Source: Ifrita kowaldi (lineage: Eukaryota; Chordata; Aves; Passeriformes; Cinclosomatidae). Taken from it: a stretch of 64,000 nt of DNA. Below are positions 12,061 through 23,068 of this stretch, one piece after another. The translations under genes and the position numbers were made by a program. The stretch spans positions 62,001 through 126,000 of the forward strand of contig VZRS01015010.1 of assembly GCA_013398055.1 (NCBI GenBank), written 5' to 3'. The notes under the pieces are model-generated. The model did not search any database. It was not told where the DNA came from and worked only from the letters and a program-made list of their open reading frames with translations. Every line of letters begins with the position of its first letter. The stretch's first letter is position 1.

Positions 12061-12559
12061 TGTGTATTTTTTTTGATTTGGTAGAGTAATGGTTAAATCT
12101 CCAGAGACCTTTTCTTTCTCATTTTTACCTATTCCATGAGAAGCTACTCTGGAGGCCTCTGCCAGGCAGAATTCAGGTGATTGTTGCCCAAACTAAGGTA
12201 AGAAAACACATTTTCATGGACAGCAGTCAGTGAGGATTAGCAGGCATGGAATGGGAAGCGGGTGGAGAAATGATTACAGGTTGATAAAGACAGATGTAAG
12301 ACATAAACAGCTAAAAATTGGTTTAAATATGTATAAGAACCCAGGGGTCTCCTTCAAATGTTGTATTTGGAAGGAGCTAGAGTGATTTATAGCTGCTCTT
12401 TCCACTGCTCACTCTGCTTTCATCACTCCATGGTCTGAGCTAACCAGGGTGTCCCACAATTGAGGTGGAACTTAAGGTCACACAAACACTGCACAGTGCA
12501 CGGTGCTGTCCTGGAGGGGCCCTTGTGTGGGCATTCCTGAGCCCCCTGGCCCCAGCAGA
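12061..12559. other. unique DNA, no gene recognised
   Basis: Mixed sequence leading into the next CR1. Nothing recognisable. Confidence 0.5.
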
Positions 12560-12992
12560 AGGTGCTCCCAGGGCTGGAGCCCCTCTGCTCTGGAGCCAGG
12601 CTGGGAGACCTGGGGGTGTTCACCTGGAGAGGAGAAGCTCCAGGGAGAGCTCAGAGCCCCTTCCAGGGCCTAAAGGGGCTCCAGGAGAGCTGGAGAGGGA
12701 CTTGGGACAAGGGATGGAGGGACAGGACACAGGGAATGGCTTCCCACTGCCAGAGGGTGGGTTTAGGTTGTATATTTGGAAGAAATCCTTCCTTGTGAGG
12801 GTGGTGAGGCCCTGGCACAGGGTGCCCAGAGAAGCTGTGGCTACCCCTGGATCCTTGGAAGTGTCCAAGGCCAGGCTGGACAGGGCTTGGAGCACCCTGG
12901 GACAGTGGAAGGTGTCCCTGCCCACGGCAGGGGGTGGAATGAAATGAGCTTTGAGGTCCCTTCCAACCCAACCCATTCTGGTATTCCATGGT
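12560..12992 (+). mobile_element. CR1 LINE 3' fragment, about 430 bp
   Basis: Sense-strand copy running from GCTGGAGCCCCTCTGCTCTG through CCTGGCACAGGGTGCCCAGA and GTGTCCAAGGCCAGGCTGGA to CCCTTCCAACCCAACCCATT and the terminal TCTGGTATTCCATG. The 264-codon minus-strand frame at 12651-13445 is largely antisense translation of this element. Confidence 0.95.
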
Positions 12993-13590
12993 CCCTCTGC
13001 TGCACATCCAGCACAGGGAAATTGTGCCTGTGGAGGACTCTGGAGAGGTTACCCTGAGTTTCCCCAGGAGCCTTGGCTGTGTTTGCTGCCAGTGCTTGCA
13101 GTTCCACTGTGCTGTGACAGCTGGCTGTAGTCTGGAACACTCCCGTGCCTGGAGGTTGGAAAGGTTCCCCCACCCCACCCAAACACCTCTCCCTTTGTGT
13201 GTCCTGACAAAGTCTCGGGCAGCTGCGGTGGGAGGGGACTTACAATGGCTCTTTGCCTCCAGCCGGATCGGTGTAAGGTGAGTCTGCATCCCAGTGGCTG
13301 CAAACAAGGCAGGACCCTGAGCACGGAGGAGCAGGGAACGGAGGAGGGAGAGCTGCTGGCACCGGGGCTGGGCAGCACAGGCGGAGCGGGCAGCTTCAGC
13401 ACAAAGGAGCAAAGGTGCTGCTGGTGGGAGAGACTCGGAGGACAAAGAAGCTGTGGGAGGACAGCACTGGGCTCCCCAAGCTGGGCACGGGGAGCAGAAG
13501 GACCAGCACCAGGCAGGAGATGGGTCTGGTGGGAATGAGGATGTGCTCGTTCCTGCGATCCAGTGTCCGCCTCACACAGCGTTTGTAGTG
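12993..13590. other. GC-rich unique DNA, no gene recognised
   Basis: Moderately CpG-rich sequence between CR1 and the minisatellite. Open frames on both strands have no domain. Confidence 0.45.
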
Positions 13591-13903
13591 GCAAACACCA
13601 CCCCGCTGGAGCTGAAACCCCACTGACAGCAGCTGGGCACAAGTTTGTCCCTACACACACCTCGGGGGAGCTGAAACCCCACTGACAGCAGCTGGGCACA
13701 AGTTTGTCCCTACACACACCTCGGGGGAGCTGAAACCCCACTGGCAGCAGCTGGGCACAAGTTTGTCCCCACACACACCTCGGGGGAGCTGAAACCCCAC
13801 TGACAGCAGCTGGGCACAAGTTTGTCCCTACACACACCTCGGGGGAGCTGAAACCCCACTGGCAGCAGCTGGGCACAAGTTTGTCCCCACACACACCTCG
13901 GGG
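13591..13903. repeat. 59-bp minisatellite, about five copies
   Basis: The anchor GCTGAAACCCC recurs at 13611, 13670, 13729, 13788 and 13847, an exact 59-bp period. Two unit types differ at two places: type A has CTGACAGC and TCCCTACAC, type B has CTGGCAGC and TCCCCACAC. Their order is A A B A B. A diverged half unit precedes the array (CCCCGCTGGA from about 13600), and the last unit breaks off at CGGGGCATG. All three minus-strand frames are open through the unit, which creates the spurious 306-codon frame at 13049-13969. Confidence 0.95.
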
Positions 13904-13989
13904 CATGCAGAGTCCCCCCGCTTCAGGCTGTACCCCTGTGCAGGTGTGGGGTGTGACCTCCAGAGGCAAACGCTCCTGCTTGCTAAGCA

Positions 13990-14260
13990 GAGGAGAAAGA
14001 GCGGCTGCTATTAATTATTAATGAAATTTCACACACAGCATTAGAGACACGGGCAATTCTTTTTGGCAAGTGTAATGAAAAAATTAATTGAATAATCATT
14101 CCATGTAAATAGATTTAGATAAGCTTCTCGTCTTTCTTTTTTTTTTTTCCTTCCCCTCCTTCTCTCTCCCCACTCACACCTTCCACTTTTCAGTAGAGAA
14201 ACATTGTGATTTATTGCTTGGAATATTGTTTTAATTCAGAGTATCCTGTGATGAGCAGTG
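13990..14260. promoter_or_regulatory. candidate conserved noncoding element, homeodomain-motif-rich
   Basis: AT-rich island just beyond the minisatellite. TAATTA lies at 14012-14017, AATTAATT at about 14082-14089, and ATTCCATGTAAATAG follows near 14099. A pyrimidine tract (CTTTC, T run, CCTTCCCC) occupies about 14132-14172 and is low complexity. Function is inferred from composition only. Confidence 0.25.
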
Positions 14261-16839
14261 GCTGTAGTGGCCAGGGCCACCAAGTCCCTTGGGTCCAGAC
14301 AGTCTTACTTTGGGGATGCAGAGTAGCATGAGGGGAAAAAGGCTGTTAAAATTTACTGCTATTAGGAACACTCCAAAAGAAACTGAAATGCCTGATTTAT
14401 AGGGTGTTGTTTTGTTAATGGCTTAGAGAGCCCGATCCTGTTCATGTCTATGAGTCCTTCCAGTTTTTAGGGGGTTGTTGGAAGCGGATCCAGGCCCCAC
14501 CTGCTTTAGGGACCGCGTGGTGGGGACCATCCCCTGCCCTGCTGCAGTGACCTGGTGTTAGTGAGATGCTGTTACTGTTCCCCGAGGCTGCTCAGGTGCC
14601 TGTCAGCTTCACGCCTTAAACTTTCATGTTGCAGTGGGAGGAAGCATGACAAGCCTTCTAATTTTTCTTCTCTCTTTTCCCTTTAGGGAGCTGTTAATGT
14701 TTCCCAGTGAATGAGCCTCTGTGTGACCCTTGGGCAGGGTTGGGCATCCCTGTAAGTTCCATGGGGGCTGCACTGCCAAGAGCTGTGGGAGGGATGTGGA
14801 GCAGCCAGGCCAGGGCAGCCCTTCCCAGCAAGGATCCAAACCCCAAACAGACCAGGACCAAAGCACTGAATTCCTCCCAAAAGCCAGAGCCTGGGGCTGT
14901 GCTGTCTCATCTGAAACCAGTGAAGAAACCCCTTGTTATGCTGTGTTCTGGTTCCCACCTCCCATCAGAAGCAGTCTGGCTTTTTCTGTCTTGTGTGTTT
15001 CAGTGAAAAATACTTTCCATTAAATTTTATCTCAGAGAATCCTCTTTGGGGTGTCCAGCTCTAATTCCCTAACGTGGAATATCTGTAAAGCTATAAACCT
15101 TTTTTACCTTTACCCATGAAACTTCTCAATTCTCACTGCTCTGCAAAGTGGCATAAATTTAAGGAAGAGCCAGGAGAGAATATCTTTTCATAAGAATTTC
15201 TTATGGCTTTTAAAATTAACAATCAAAAATTCATGCCAAAATAACCAACCCCCCAAACCACCTTTCTCCCCTCCTTCGTAGGGCCCTGAATTCTCACAGA
15301 TGCTCAGCAGAACCACAGGGAAGGTATTCAGGACCAGATTATGGTGACCCGGTTCAGCATCAGCACAGGTTCAGCAGGACACATCCACTTCCTGTATTTT
15401 GAAGTTTAAAATGGCCAGATTCCTCGAGCTGTGATCTGCCCCATATTTAAGATGATGTAGACAAATTTTAACTCTAACTAGGGCAGATTTTCCAGGAATA
15501 TTATGCTAGCATTTCCTGAAGACATATAGCCGTTTGACCCTGTGGTTTTTTCAGCTCCCCATCTCACCTGACAGCAAATTTCCAGCTTTCTTGTTCCCTA
15601 TAGCTACAACTATGTTCAGTGTCTTGCCATTCAATCAGCCTACACTGAGCCAGGCAGTTGCCTGAAAGAGAGACTGCTCTTATGGCTTTTCACACTTACT
15701 CACTCTGTCTGCAAAACAAAACAAAAAGAGGGAGAAATAGAAACTGCCTGCTGAAATGAAGCAACTGCTTTGTTGATGCTTGTAGTGCCTGCAGTTTCCA
15801 TGAGCTTCCATGCCTGGAGTTTCTGAATTTCTTTTGCTTTAAATGACAGCTGAGTGTGTAACTGTCCCCTGAAATGACAGAAGAGTCCAGTTTATTCCTA
15901 CCTTGGGATCTAACCAAGCTGAACTTTGTGGACCATGGACCCAAGGCAGCTCAGTTGGGTGTTGGAGATGAGAAACAGGAGCTGGCTCTTCCACAGGCTT
16001 TTCTCACAGGTCTGGCTCAATACCTGTAACTCTTCTCTGGGGTATTTATTTCAATTGCCCGATACGTGTACAATTGTAACATTCATAATGTGAGTCAAAC
16101 TGAAACAATTAAGACTGCATCTCATTTGTGCAAACACACACACACAGAGCCCTGCCCACCCCTACGGCCCCTGCCCAGCTGGGAAGAAGTTGCTTTGAGG
16201 GTTGGGGCGGCCCAGTTGCTCAGTAGGAGTTAATGAGCATTTCCCTTTCCCAGTGATTTTATAACCTGGTCTTCTAACTCACGGTGGGCTGAAGCTCTCT
16301 GTGTAATTGTCTGGCGTGATTCAGTACAAAACCAGCAAAACTTAGTTGCTGGAGGGTTTTTCCCCTCGTTTATATACCCCTGGTGTCCAGGCCCTGCTGA
16401 GGCCATCTAAGACTCCTTACCTGCTGGGATTTGGCTCAAATGCCTGTGGAAGGGGTTAAAAGTCCCTGGCCCACAGCAAAACCACATTATCTGCTGGGGC
16501 TGGTGCTCAGCAGTGTCCAAGCATGATCCTCTTCCCACAATCAAAGCCTTGGGACTCATTTGTTCCAATTACACCAGTAACTCCAGATGAAAACCAGCAG
16601 AAACACACCAGTATAAAACAGGGTCAAAGGTGAGATGACAGTCTGCTCCTACTGACACTGCTGTTCTTTTTCCACTGGTGTTTTATTGCCCTCTGGTATA
16701 AATCAGGTCTTTCATGGTTTTTAAGGTTTGGTTCCATGTGGCTGCCCTCTGCTAAAATGTCTGTTCTCAGGTTTCAGTGCTCTGTTTTAACCTTAATTTT
16801 AAAAAGAGTGAGTAATCTATAAACAATGTAACATTGTTC
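14261..16839. other. unique DNA, no gene recognised
   Basis: About 2.6 kb with no recognisable transposon or coding exon. A short CA run lies at about 16133-16146. AT-rich sequence lies at 15000-15240 and 16060-16130. Confidence 0.5.
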
Positions 16840-17033
16840 TTTTTATTTTTGCTTTCTTTTCTTTCTTTTTTCCTCTCCTCTCCTCTCCTCTCCTCTCCTC
16901 TCGTCCGCCGTCCGCACCGCGCGNNNNNNNNNNNNNNNNNNNNNNNNNNNNNNNNNNNNNNNTTTTTATTTTTGCTTTCTTTTCTTTCTTTTTTCCTCTC
17001 CTCTCCTCTCCTCTCCTCTCCTCTCCTCTCCTC
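16840..17033. repeat. pyrimidine microsatellite (TCCTC)n interrupted by an assembly gap
   Basis: The segment TTTTTATTTTTGCTTTC followed by TTTTCTTTC and a (TCCTC)n run occurs at 16840-16902 and again at 16963-17033, with six and eight pentamer units. Between them lie a 21-bp CpG-dense stretch (16903-16923) and 39 N at 16924-16962. The repeat may be real, but identical flanks on the two sides of a gap usually mean two contig ends that overlap and were not merged. Confidence 0.9.
16924..16962. other. assembly gap (39 N)
   Basis: Run of 39 undetermined bases directly after a GC-rich 21-bp stretch. Open frames crossing it contain undefined residues and should be ignored. Confidence 0.99.
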
Positions 17034-17721
17034 CCTGCAAAAGAGCCAACTGAGCCTAATCCTATCTTCCGTAGGACCTGGAAGCCTTTCAGGACTGCTT
17101 TTCCTGGATTTATGTGGAATTTGGTCACCTGTGGCTTCAGGCAGCCCAAATCTCCCAGGATGTGCAGGACGGGTGGGGGAGGGCCAGGCCCACGTGGATC
17201 CCACCCACAGGAGAGCGAAGCCTTTGAGAATCAACTCTTGCACATCCCCAGGGAAGGACAGTGGGAAAGGAGCATTCTGTGGGGAAAGGGAAAGCCTCAA
17301 AAGTTGGCTGCTGGGCAAAGCCTTTTTGTCGTGGTAGGAGTGACCCTCACCACGTTGGTGTCGTTCCTGCCTGCCTCAGCTTCCCCATGGACAATACCTG
17401 AAGTCCAGACAATCTTTGCAAAAGCACTCAGCTCCTGCCTGCGCTGCCAGTGAGAGCTTTTTTGTTTGGAAAGAAGTTACTGAGGCTGTCATCACCTGGG
17501 TGTTGCTGGGAGGGCTTGGGGGTTGTTTGAACATCCAGGTTTCAGGTGGTCAGGATCCTGCAAAATGAGCTCAAGGTCCTGTTAAGAAATGCCGCAGTGG
17601 GATCATATCCATGTCTTTTTAGGAACCTGGGCTAGGTGAATTTTGCTTTCTCCCAGTATTGCCAGTCCTCAGGCTGATCTGTAGCAAAGACCATGTCTCA
17701 AATGAATGCTGTTAAATAGTT
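17034..17721. other. unique DNA, no gene recognised
   Basis: Mixed composition. Nothing recognisable. Confidence 0.5.
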
Positions 17722-17818
17722 TGCTTACCCTCTGTGTTTCTATTCTTTCTCTCCTTTGTAAAATAGGTATATTAGCCCATCTCATGGGATTGTACTGTAC
17801 AAGATTGATTAAAATCTT
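17722..17818 (+). mobile_element. possible MIR/L2-type ancient 3' tail
   Basis: TTTGTAAAATAGGTATATTA followed by CCCATCTCATGGGATTG resembles the conserved 3' region of ancient amniote SINE/LINE tails (TCTGTAAAATGGG, then a CCTACCTCATAGGGTTG-like block). It is short and diverged. Confidence 0.45.
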
Positions 17819-17930
17819 CACACAAAAAGCATGAGACTTGTTCAAAGTGTTTCTGTGAATGCAGGAAGAACCAGGTCCTTACCTGCCCAAAAGGCAGTTT
17901 TGCTTTGTTGGAGTCAGTGGATTTGCCACT

Positions 17931-18020
17931 TAAAAAAACCTCAACCAAAACACAAACATAAAAAACCCCAAACCAAAACAACAACAACAAAAATTAAAAC
18001 AACAGAAAAAAACCACAAAA
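17931..18020. repeat. A-rich / CAA low-complexity tract
   Basis: Purine-biased A-rich tract with repeated CAAAACA and ACAACAACAACAA motifs. There is no flanking direct repeat that would mark it as a poly(A) tail of an insertion. Confidence 0.75.
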
Positions 18021-19556
18021 TAGAGCCAAGTCTGAGGTGAACCTGAGGAGCATGAGGAGCTCTTGCAATAAGCAGGGGAAAGTGCAGGAGCAGGAGCCGC
18101 TCCCCTCCTTGGTCCTTCCCGGTGCCCAAAGCCCGGTGCCGTGAGCCACACACGTCTTCAGGAGCCTGCAAGGTGAGGCAGAGGACACTGCAGCTGAAGT
18201 GCCACATCATTCCTTCAAGGCTGTTTATTTATCAGACATCTGCCTCTGATATAATTAATGCCACCCTCTGCCCGTGCTCCCGCAGAGGAAGGGGCTCGGT
18301 CTCGTGCCAGGGAAGCTGCGACTGCAAAGTCTCAGCACAAGGAAGGGAATGAGGAAATGAGGGGGTCTCTCTTGCCCTCCAGTGTGGGGCTTGTGGGGCA
18401 TGCTGAGCTCCATGGGCAGCCTTGTCCCCCACGGATGTTGCTGTTGTCTTCTCATGGGAGTGTCCCAGAGGCGATTGACAGCTCATGGTGGGAGAGGAAT
18501 GCAGACACTGCTCCAAGAGAAATGCTGAAGAGTCCATCTCAGTAAGGACGAGGAGGGCCTGGGATCACCTTGCATTGACTGTGCTGTAGCTCCAGTCGTC
18601 TCCAGAGCCCCTCTGTGATTTTGTGTAAAAGAAGCCAGGATGGGCTCAGTACACAGATATGAAATGTTGGTACCACAGATATGGGAAACCCGAGCTGCTG
18701 CTGCTGTTGGCCCAGGCCACGTAACGGTGCTGTGGTGGTGAGCTGCCCGTGGCAGGAGGGGCTGCAGAGCTCGTGGCCCCACAGCCTGGTACCAAGGAGG
18801 CTTGTGAGACCTGTGATGTGTTTAGAGGCGGAACTGAAGAGCCAAAAGTGGCTGTGATGGTTCTGGCAGTGGCCCAGATCACCTTTATGGACTGAGAGAT
18901 GAGGAAGAAGTGAAAACACCAAAGCTGTACTTACCTGGTGCATCCCTGTCTCCTCTCTGTGGTTTGGTTGCAGTTTTTAGCAGCTCTGTACTGAATTTGG
19001 CAGAACTTTCCTCATCCACCCCTGCACGGTCAGTTGGGAAGTTTGGCAACTTATTTTCTGTTTTCCTTTGGGAATTTGCACTTTGTCCTGGGGCTTCCCA
19101 GGGTCTGTCATTGCTTGCAGGAATGCAGGGCAGTTGGTATCCTGCTGGCACGGCACACAGACCCTCACAGCCGTTCCTGGGCAGAGCTGCTGGGTGCAGC
19201 AGGAGGGCAAGATGCAGATGTGTGGCTCAGGGGTGTCTGCTGGGAGGAGGGACACAGTATTTCATCAGCATTGGCTCCTGGAGGGCCATCTCCCTGACAC
19301 TGATGGGAGAGGTTTAGCTTCAAATTAATCTGGACTTTGGATCAATGAGGTGAGATCAATGAGTTCAGGATAAACCATCCTGTAACAGCTACAAGCTGGT
19401 TCAGTGCACAACAAGATGAGCTTGTTTCAGCTGCCAGAGGTGTGAGAATATGGGAGGCTCTGTGGATTTGGGGATGGACATAGTGGGGTCCCCCTAGGTC
19501 TGGCCTGGAGTGTTGGACCAAAGAGCTGTCACAGGTGGGGCAGGATGGTTTTCATA
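18021..19556. other. unique DNA, no gene recognised
   Basis: GC-rich sequence with many overlapping open frames on both strands and none with a recognisable domain. Confidence 0.5.
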
Positions 19557-19697
19557 GCCATAGAACAGTTTGGGTTGGAAGGGACTTCAAAAACCATCTT
19601 GTTCTACCCATCCCTGCCATGGGCAGGGACACCTTCCACTAGACCTGGTTGCTCCAGGTCTCATCCAATCTGTCCTTGAACACTTCCAGGGATGTGT
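19557..19697 (-). mobile_element. CR1 LINE 3' fragment
   Basis: Antisense CR1 terminus: AACAGTTTGGGTTGGAAGGG, CTGCCATGGGCAGGGACACC, TTCCACTAGACCTGGTTGC and TTGAACACTTCCAGGGATG. Ends abruptly at about 19697. Confidence 0.93.
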
Positions 19698-22610
19698 TCC
19701 AGTTTTACACGAGGCCTCACGCTGAGGCTCCGCAGTCAGCATCGGGTGCCCAAGACCAGATCTATGGTATGAATGTCCTTCCTGGAGGTATTTCTGTGGA
19801 TGTGGAAGGACCAACCCAGTTTATTGTGGGGGATTACAGCTATTAATATAGGTTGCCATGGTGAGTAATTAAAATCTTCCCACATGTCCCGCGCCGGCAC
19901 CGCAGCAGGTGCCCTGCACAGCAGATGTTGTGCACACCACAGGCACGGGAGCAGCTTCTGAGCACAGGAGAAACCCACAACATGCTTTCACCTCTACTTG
20001 TCTTGGTCAATGAAATGGTCCCTGGCTGGAGCTTAAATAATGCTTTTAATGCTGCTTTGCACAACACAAAGGAGCTGCAGGGTACAGGTTGTAATCCATG
20101 GATGCTTACTGTCTTTGAGAGTGTCAGATATTGTTCATAACTGTTGTAAAATGCACCAGATAATGACATTAAAGAAATAAAGCCTCTGAGGGTGGCTGTG
20201 TGCCTTGCCTGGTACCATGCAGAGGTCAGGAGCTGTCGGTTCTGCAGCGTAGCCTCAGTTACCTGAGGAGGTGTTTAACAGATGTCAGCTCCCAGGGCCT
20301 GCAGACTTTCAGCCTCAGTGCTGGGTCTCTCCTGTAACACTGGAGCATAAATTGCATTAAGATTTCCTTCCTCTGCTTTGGGATGTCTGTGGGAAGTCCT
20401 GTGATGAGAGGCATTGAGGTCAGAGCTCTGTGTGCTGGAGCACAGAGCTGCTCTTGGGTCCATCACCTGAGCGGGTCCAGCCAGCATTGTTTGTAGCATT
20501 GACACAGGACATCCCAGCCAAGCCAGAGCTGAGAGGTGATCAGTTCATCCCCAAAGAGAAAACACAAGGTCTGTCATGTCCCAGTTTTGGCTTTACTGTG
20601 ACTCATCAGACTGCTTCTTGCTGCGCTTCTCCATTCCAACCCTGGAAAAAGTCAAAACCGTGTCTGACTTTGCTTTTGCACTTTGCTTTTTTCCTCCTTG
20701 GGTTTCTCTGCAGTGCCTCTAGTGAAATTGTTTAAAGGGGTTAGGAGGAAGTATGGACAATGTCTCCTGTGCTTCTCGAGGGAAATCTTTGTGCTGAAGC
20801 TTGTGCAGCCTCTCCTCCTTCCTCGTGCCTCCCTGAAGATCAGGTTGTGAGCCCAGCTTTGGTTGGAAAGCTGAAAATCCACCTCCAGTGGGTTGGTTAC
20901 TGCTGCAGCAGCCGGTGATCCCAGAATTTAGAGAAGGAGCTGGTGGGACCCAGGGGAGAAAGTCACTGTCCCTTTTCTCCAGCACACCCATCCTGCTGGG
21001 CTGGGGCGAGTCCTTCCAAGGGATCGATTGTCCAAGGAACAAAAGCAAAGCAGGAGTGAAGTGCAATAATCATGTGAGAGGAGAGAAACTTGAGAAGTAC
21101 ACCACAGGTTCACTTAACTCCTGCTTGGTCGATAAGCTGCTTATTGAAAGGCATTATTCTTGTGCTCCTGATTCCCAGAAGTGTTGGAGCTGCCTGGAAG
21201 GCCATAACCAAACGACTGCCAGCTCGGCTGCCATTGATTTTAATGGAGCAGGACACAGCGCTGCGTAATAAAGTGTAAAAACACGATTCCCCCAAAATGA
21301 ATAGCACGATGGGATAACAAAAGCAGTGATTAGCATGGAGTTGTTTCATATTCCTGTCTTTGCACAAGGAGTGTCTGGCTGGCTCCTTGACATCCCCGTC
21401 CCATTGCATGGCTGCGGTGCTAATTTAGGGCTTTGACCAAAGAACCCACACTGGAGGGTGGGCTGGTCACCACCCAGAGAGAAAAAACAAGTCACTGAAT
21501 GTTTGTTTCATTACTCTGATATTCTGCTGCTTGAACTATTCACAGTTTAAGAGCAGCTATTTCCTTTTTCACTCTGCTATTTAAAACAAGGTCTCCTGTT
21601 AAAGCTGTTTGAAATACAGATTTCCTTTGGATTTACTGCCTAAACAAAACATAATGCTTTGGATGAACTTTTTTTTTCCCTGGGTGAATGATAAAAAGTT
21701 AGAGTTACCAAAAATGTCCCATTCAGTGACAAATTAAGTGTTTTGGTTTGGGGAACGGAAGGGAACAGCAGTGAGAACAGCTATGCTTTTAAGTTACATT
21801 TAGATAAATATAAAAGAAGAACAATTAAACACATTGCACCTAGAAAACATTTGAACTGAGCAGTGGGTCTAGGGGTGATGTTCCTTTTGATGTTGGCATA
21901 AACTTTTAAATTTTAACATTACTGAACTTGGTTTTCTCTTTTGCAAAAAGATCCTTTACTCAGAGAATTTGCATGGCCTTAGCCATAATAGAATAAATAT
22001 TAAAATTAATTTTAAAAACCAAGGTCACTTTTCAAAGGTGGGATCTCAATTACGTATGTAGACCAGATGGGTTCTGTTTTCAGTGATAGTTGGGAGGCTC
22101 TTTTATTGGACATGTTATTTCAAAGTGAGCTTGAATAGAAAAAGGCCTAGTTCAGCCTAATGCGGCAGCAGAAATCAAAAAGGTGTTGTTCCAACCCAGT
22201 GGTTCCCATAGCCCAGCCACGATGCCATTATTTGCCATAGGGCTGTGAGATCACCCGTGAGCCAAGGGAGGTGTGCTCAGGGCAGCCTGAGGTGCAGGAG
22301 CCCTGCACGGAGTGGGAATGAGCGCTGCTGAGCCCCTTGCACTGAGCTGGTTGTGCTGTGCTGTGCCTTAGGAATCCCCATTTTCCAGCAGTGCATTGGC
22401 CTCGGAGCTGCACCTGCCAGAACAAAACCCCAGAGGATTTTATACCATCCCCTTGTAAGCTCAGGTCAGTGTTTGCTCGGGCCCTGACCCTGAATGCAGT
22501 CAAGGGAAGGGCTCTGTCCTTGAGCAGGGGTGGGTGAACACCTGTAACTGCAGCGCTGCATCCAGGTCTGGAGCCCTCAGCACGTGAAAGACATGGACCT
22601 CTTGGGTCCA
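19698..22610. other. unique DNA, no gene recognised
   Basis: About 2.9 kb. The first 160 bp (19700-19860) holds several CpGs, a GGATTA core and a CATGGTGAGTAA donor-like site, but no consistent reading frame into it. AT-rich DNA occupies 21480-22180 without a recognised repeat. Confidence 0.45.
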
Positions 22611-23068
22611 GAGGAGGCCATGAAGATGCTCCAAGGGCTGGAGCCCCTCTGCTTTGGAGCCAGCCTGGGAGAGCTGGGGGTGTTCACTTGGAGAAGAGAA
22701 GGCTCTGGGCTCCTCATAGCAGTCTTTCAGTATTTAAATGGGACTCATGAAAGAGGAGGGGGAGTGACGTTTTACAAGGGTAGATAGCGAAAGGACATGA
22801 GGTAATTATTTTAAACTAAGAGATGAGAGATTTAGATTAGATGTTAGGAAGAAATTCCTCCCTGTGAGGTTGCTGAGGCCCTGGCACAGGGTGCCCAGAG
22901 AAGCTGTGGCTGCCCCTGGATCCATGGCAGTGTCCAAGGCCAGGTTGAACAGGGCTTGGAGCTCCCTGGGATAGTGGAAGGTGTCCCTGAACCTTCAAGG
23001 CAGGGGGTGAGAATGAGATATCTTTAAGGTCTCTTCCAACCCAGACCATTCCATGATTCTGTGACTCT
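22611..23068 (+). mobile_element. CR1 LINE 3' fragment, about 455 bp, diverged centre
   Basis: Sense CR1 from CCAAGGGCTGGAGCCCCTCT through TTAGGAAGAAATTCCTCCCT, CCTGGCACAGGGTGCCCAGA and GTCCAAGGCCAGGTTGAACA to TCTTCCAACCCAGACCATTC and the terminal CATGATTCTGTGACTC. The segment 22700-22830 matches poorly, suggesting older age than the copies at 46 and 55 kb. Confidence 0.93.

Noticed and set aside
12651..13445. 264-codon minus-strand open frame
   Set aside because: Its C-terminal half is antisense translation of the CR1 fragment at 12560-12992, and the remainder has no recognisable domain.
13591..13903. CRISPR-like direct repeats
   Set aside because: Units are contiguous with no variable spacers. 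This is a minisatellite in a vertebrate genome.
13049..13969. 306-codon minus-strand open frame
   Set aside because: It is created by the 59-bp minisatellite, whose three minus frames are all open, plus GC-rich flanks. There is no domain, and the frame changes with every unit.
16767..17337. Open frames of 110-183 codons across the N gap
   Set aside because: They contain undetermined residues and are built from the pentanucleotide repeat.
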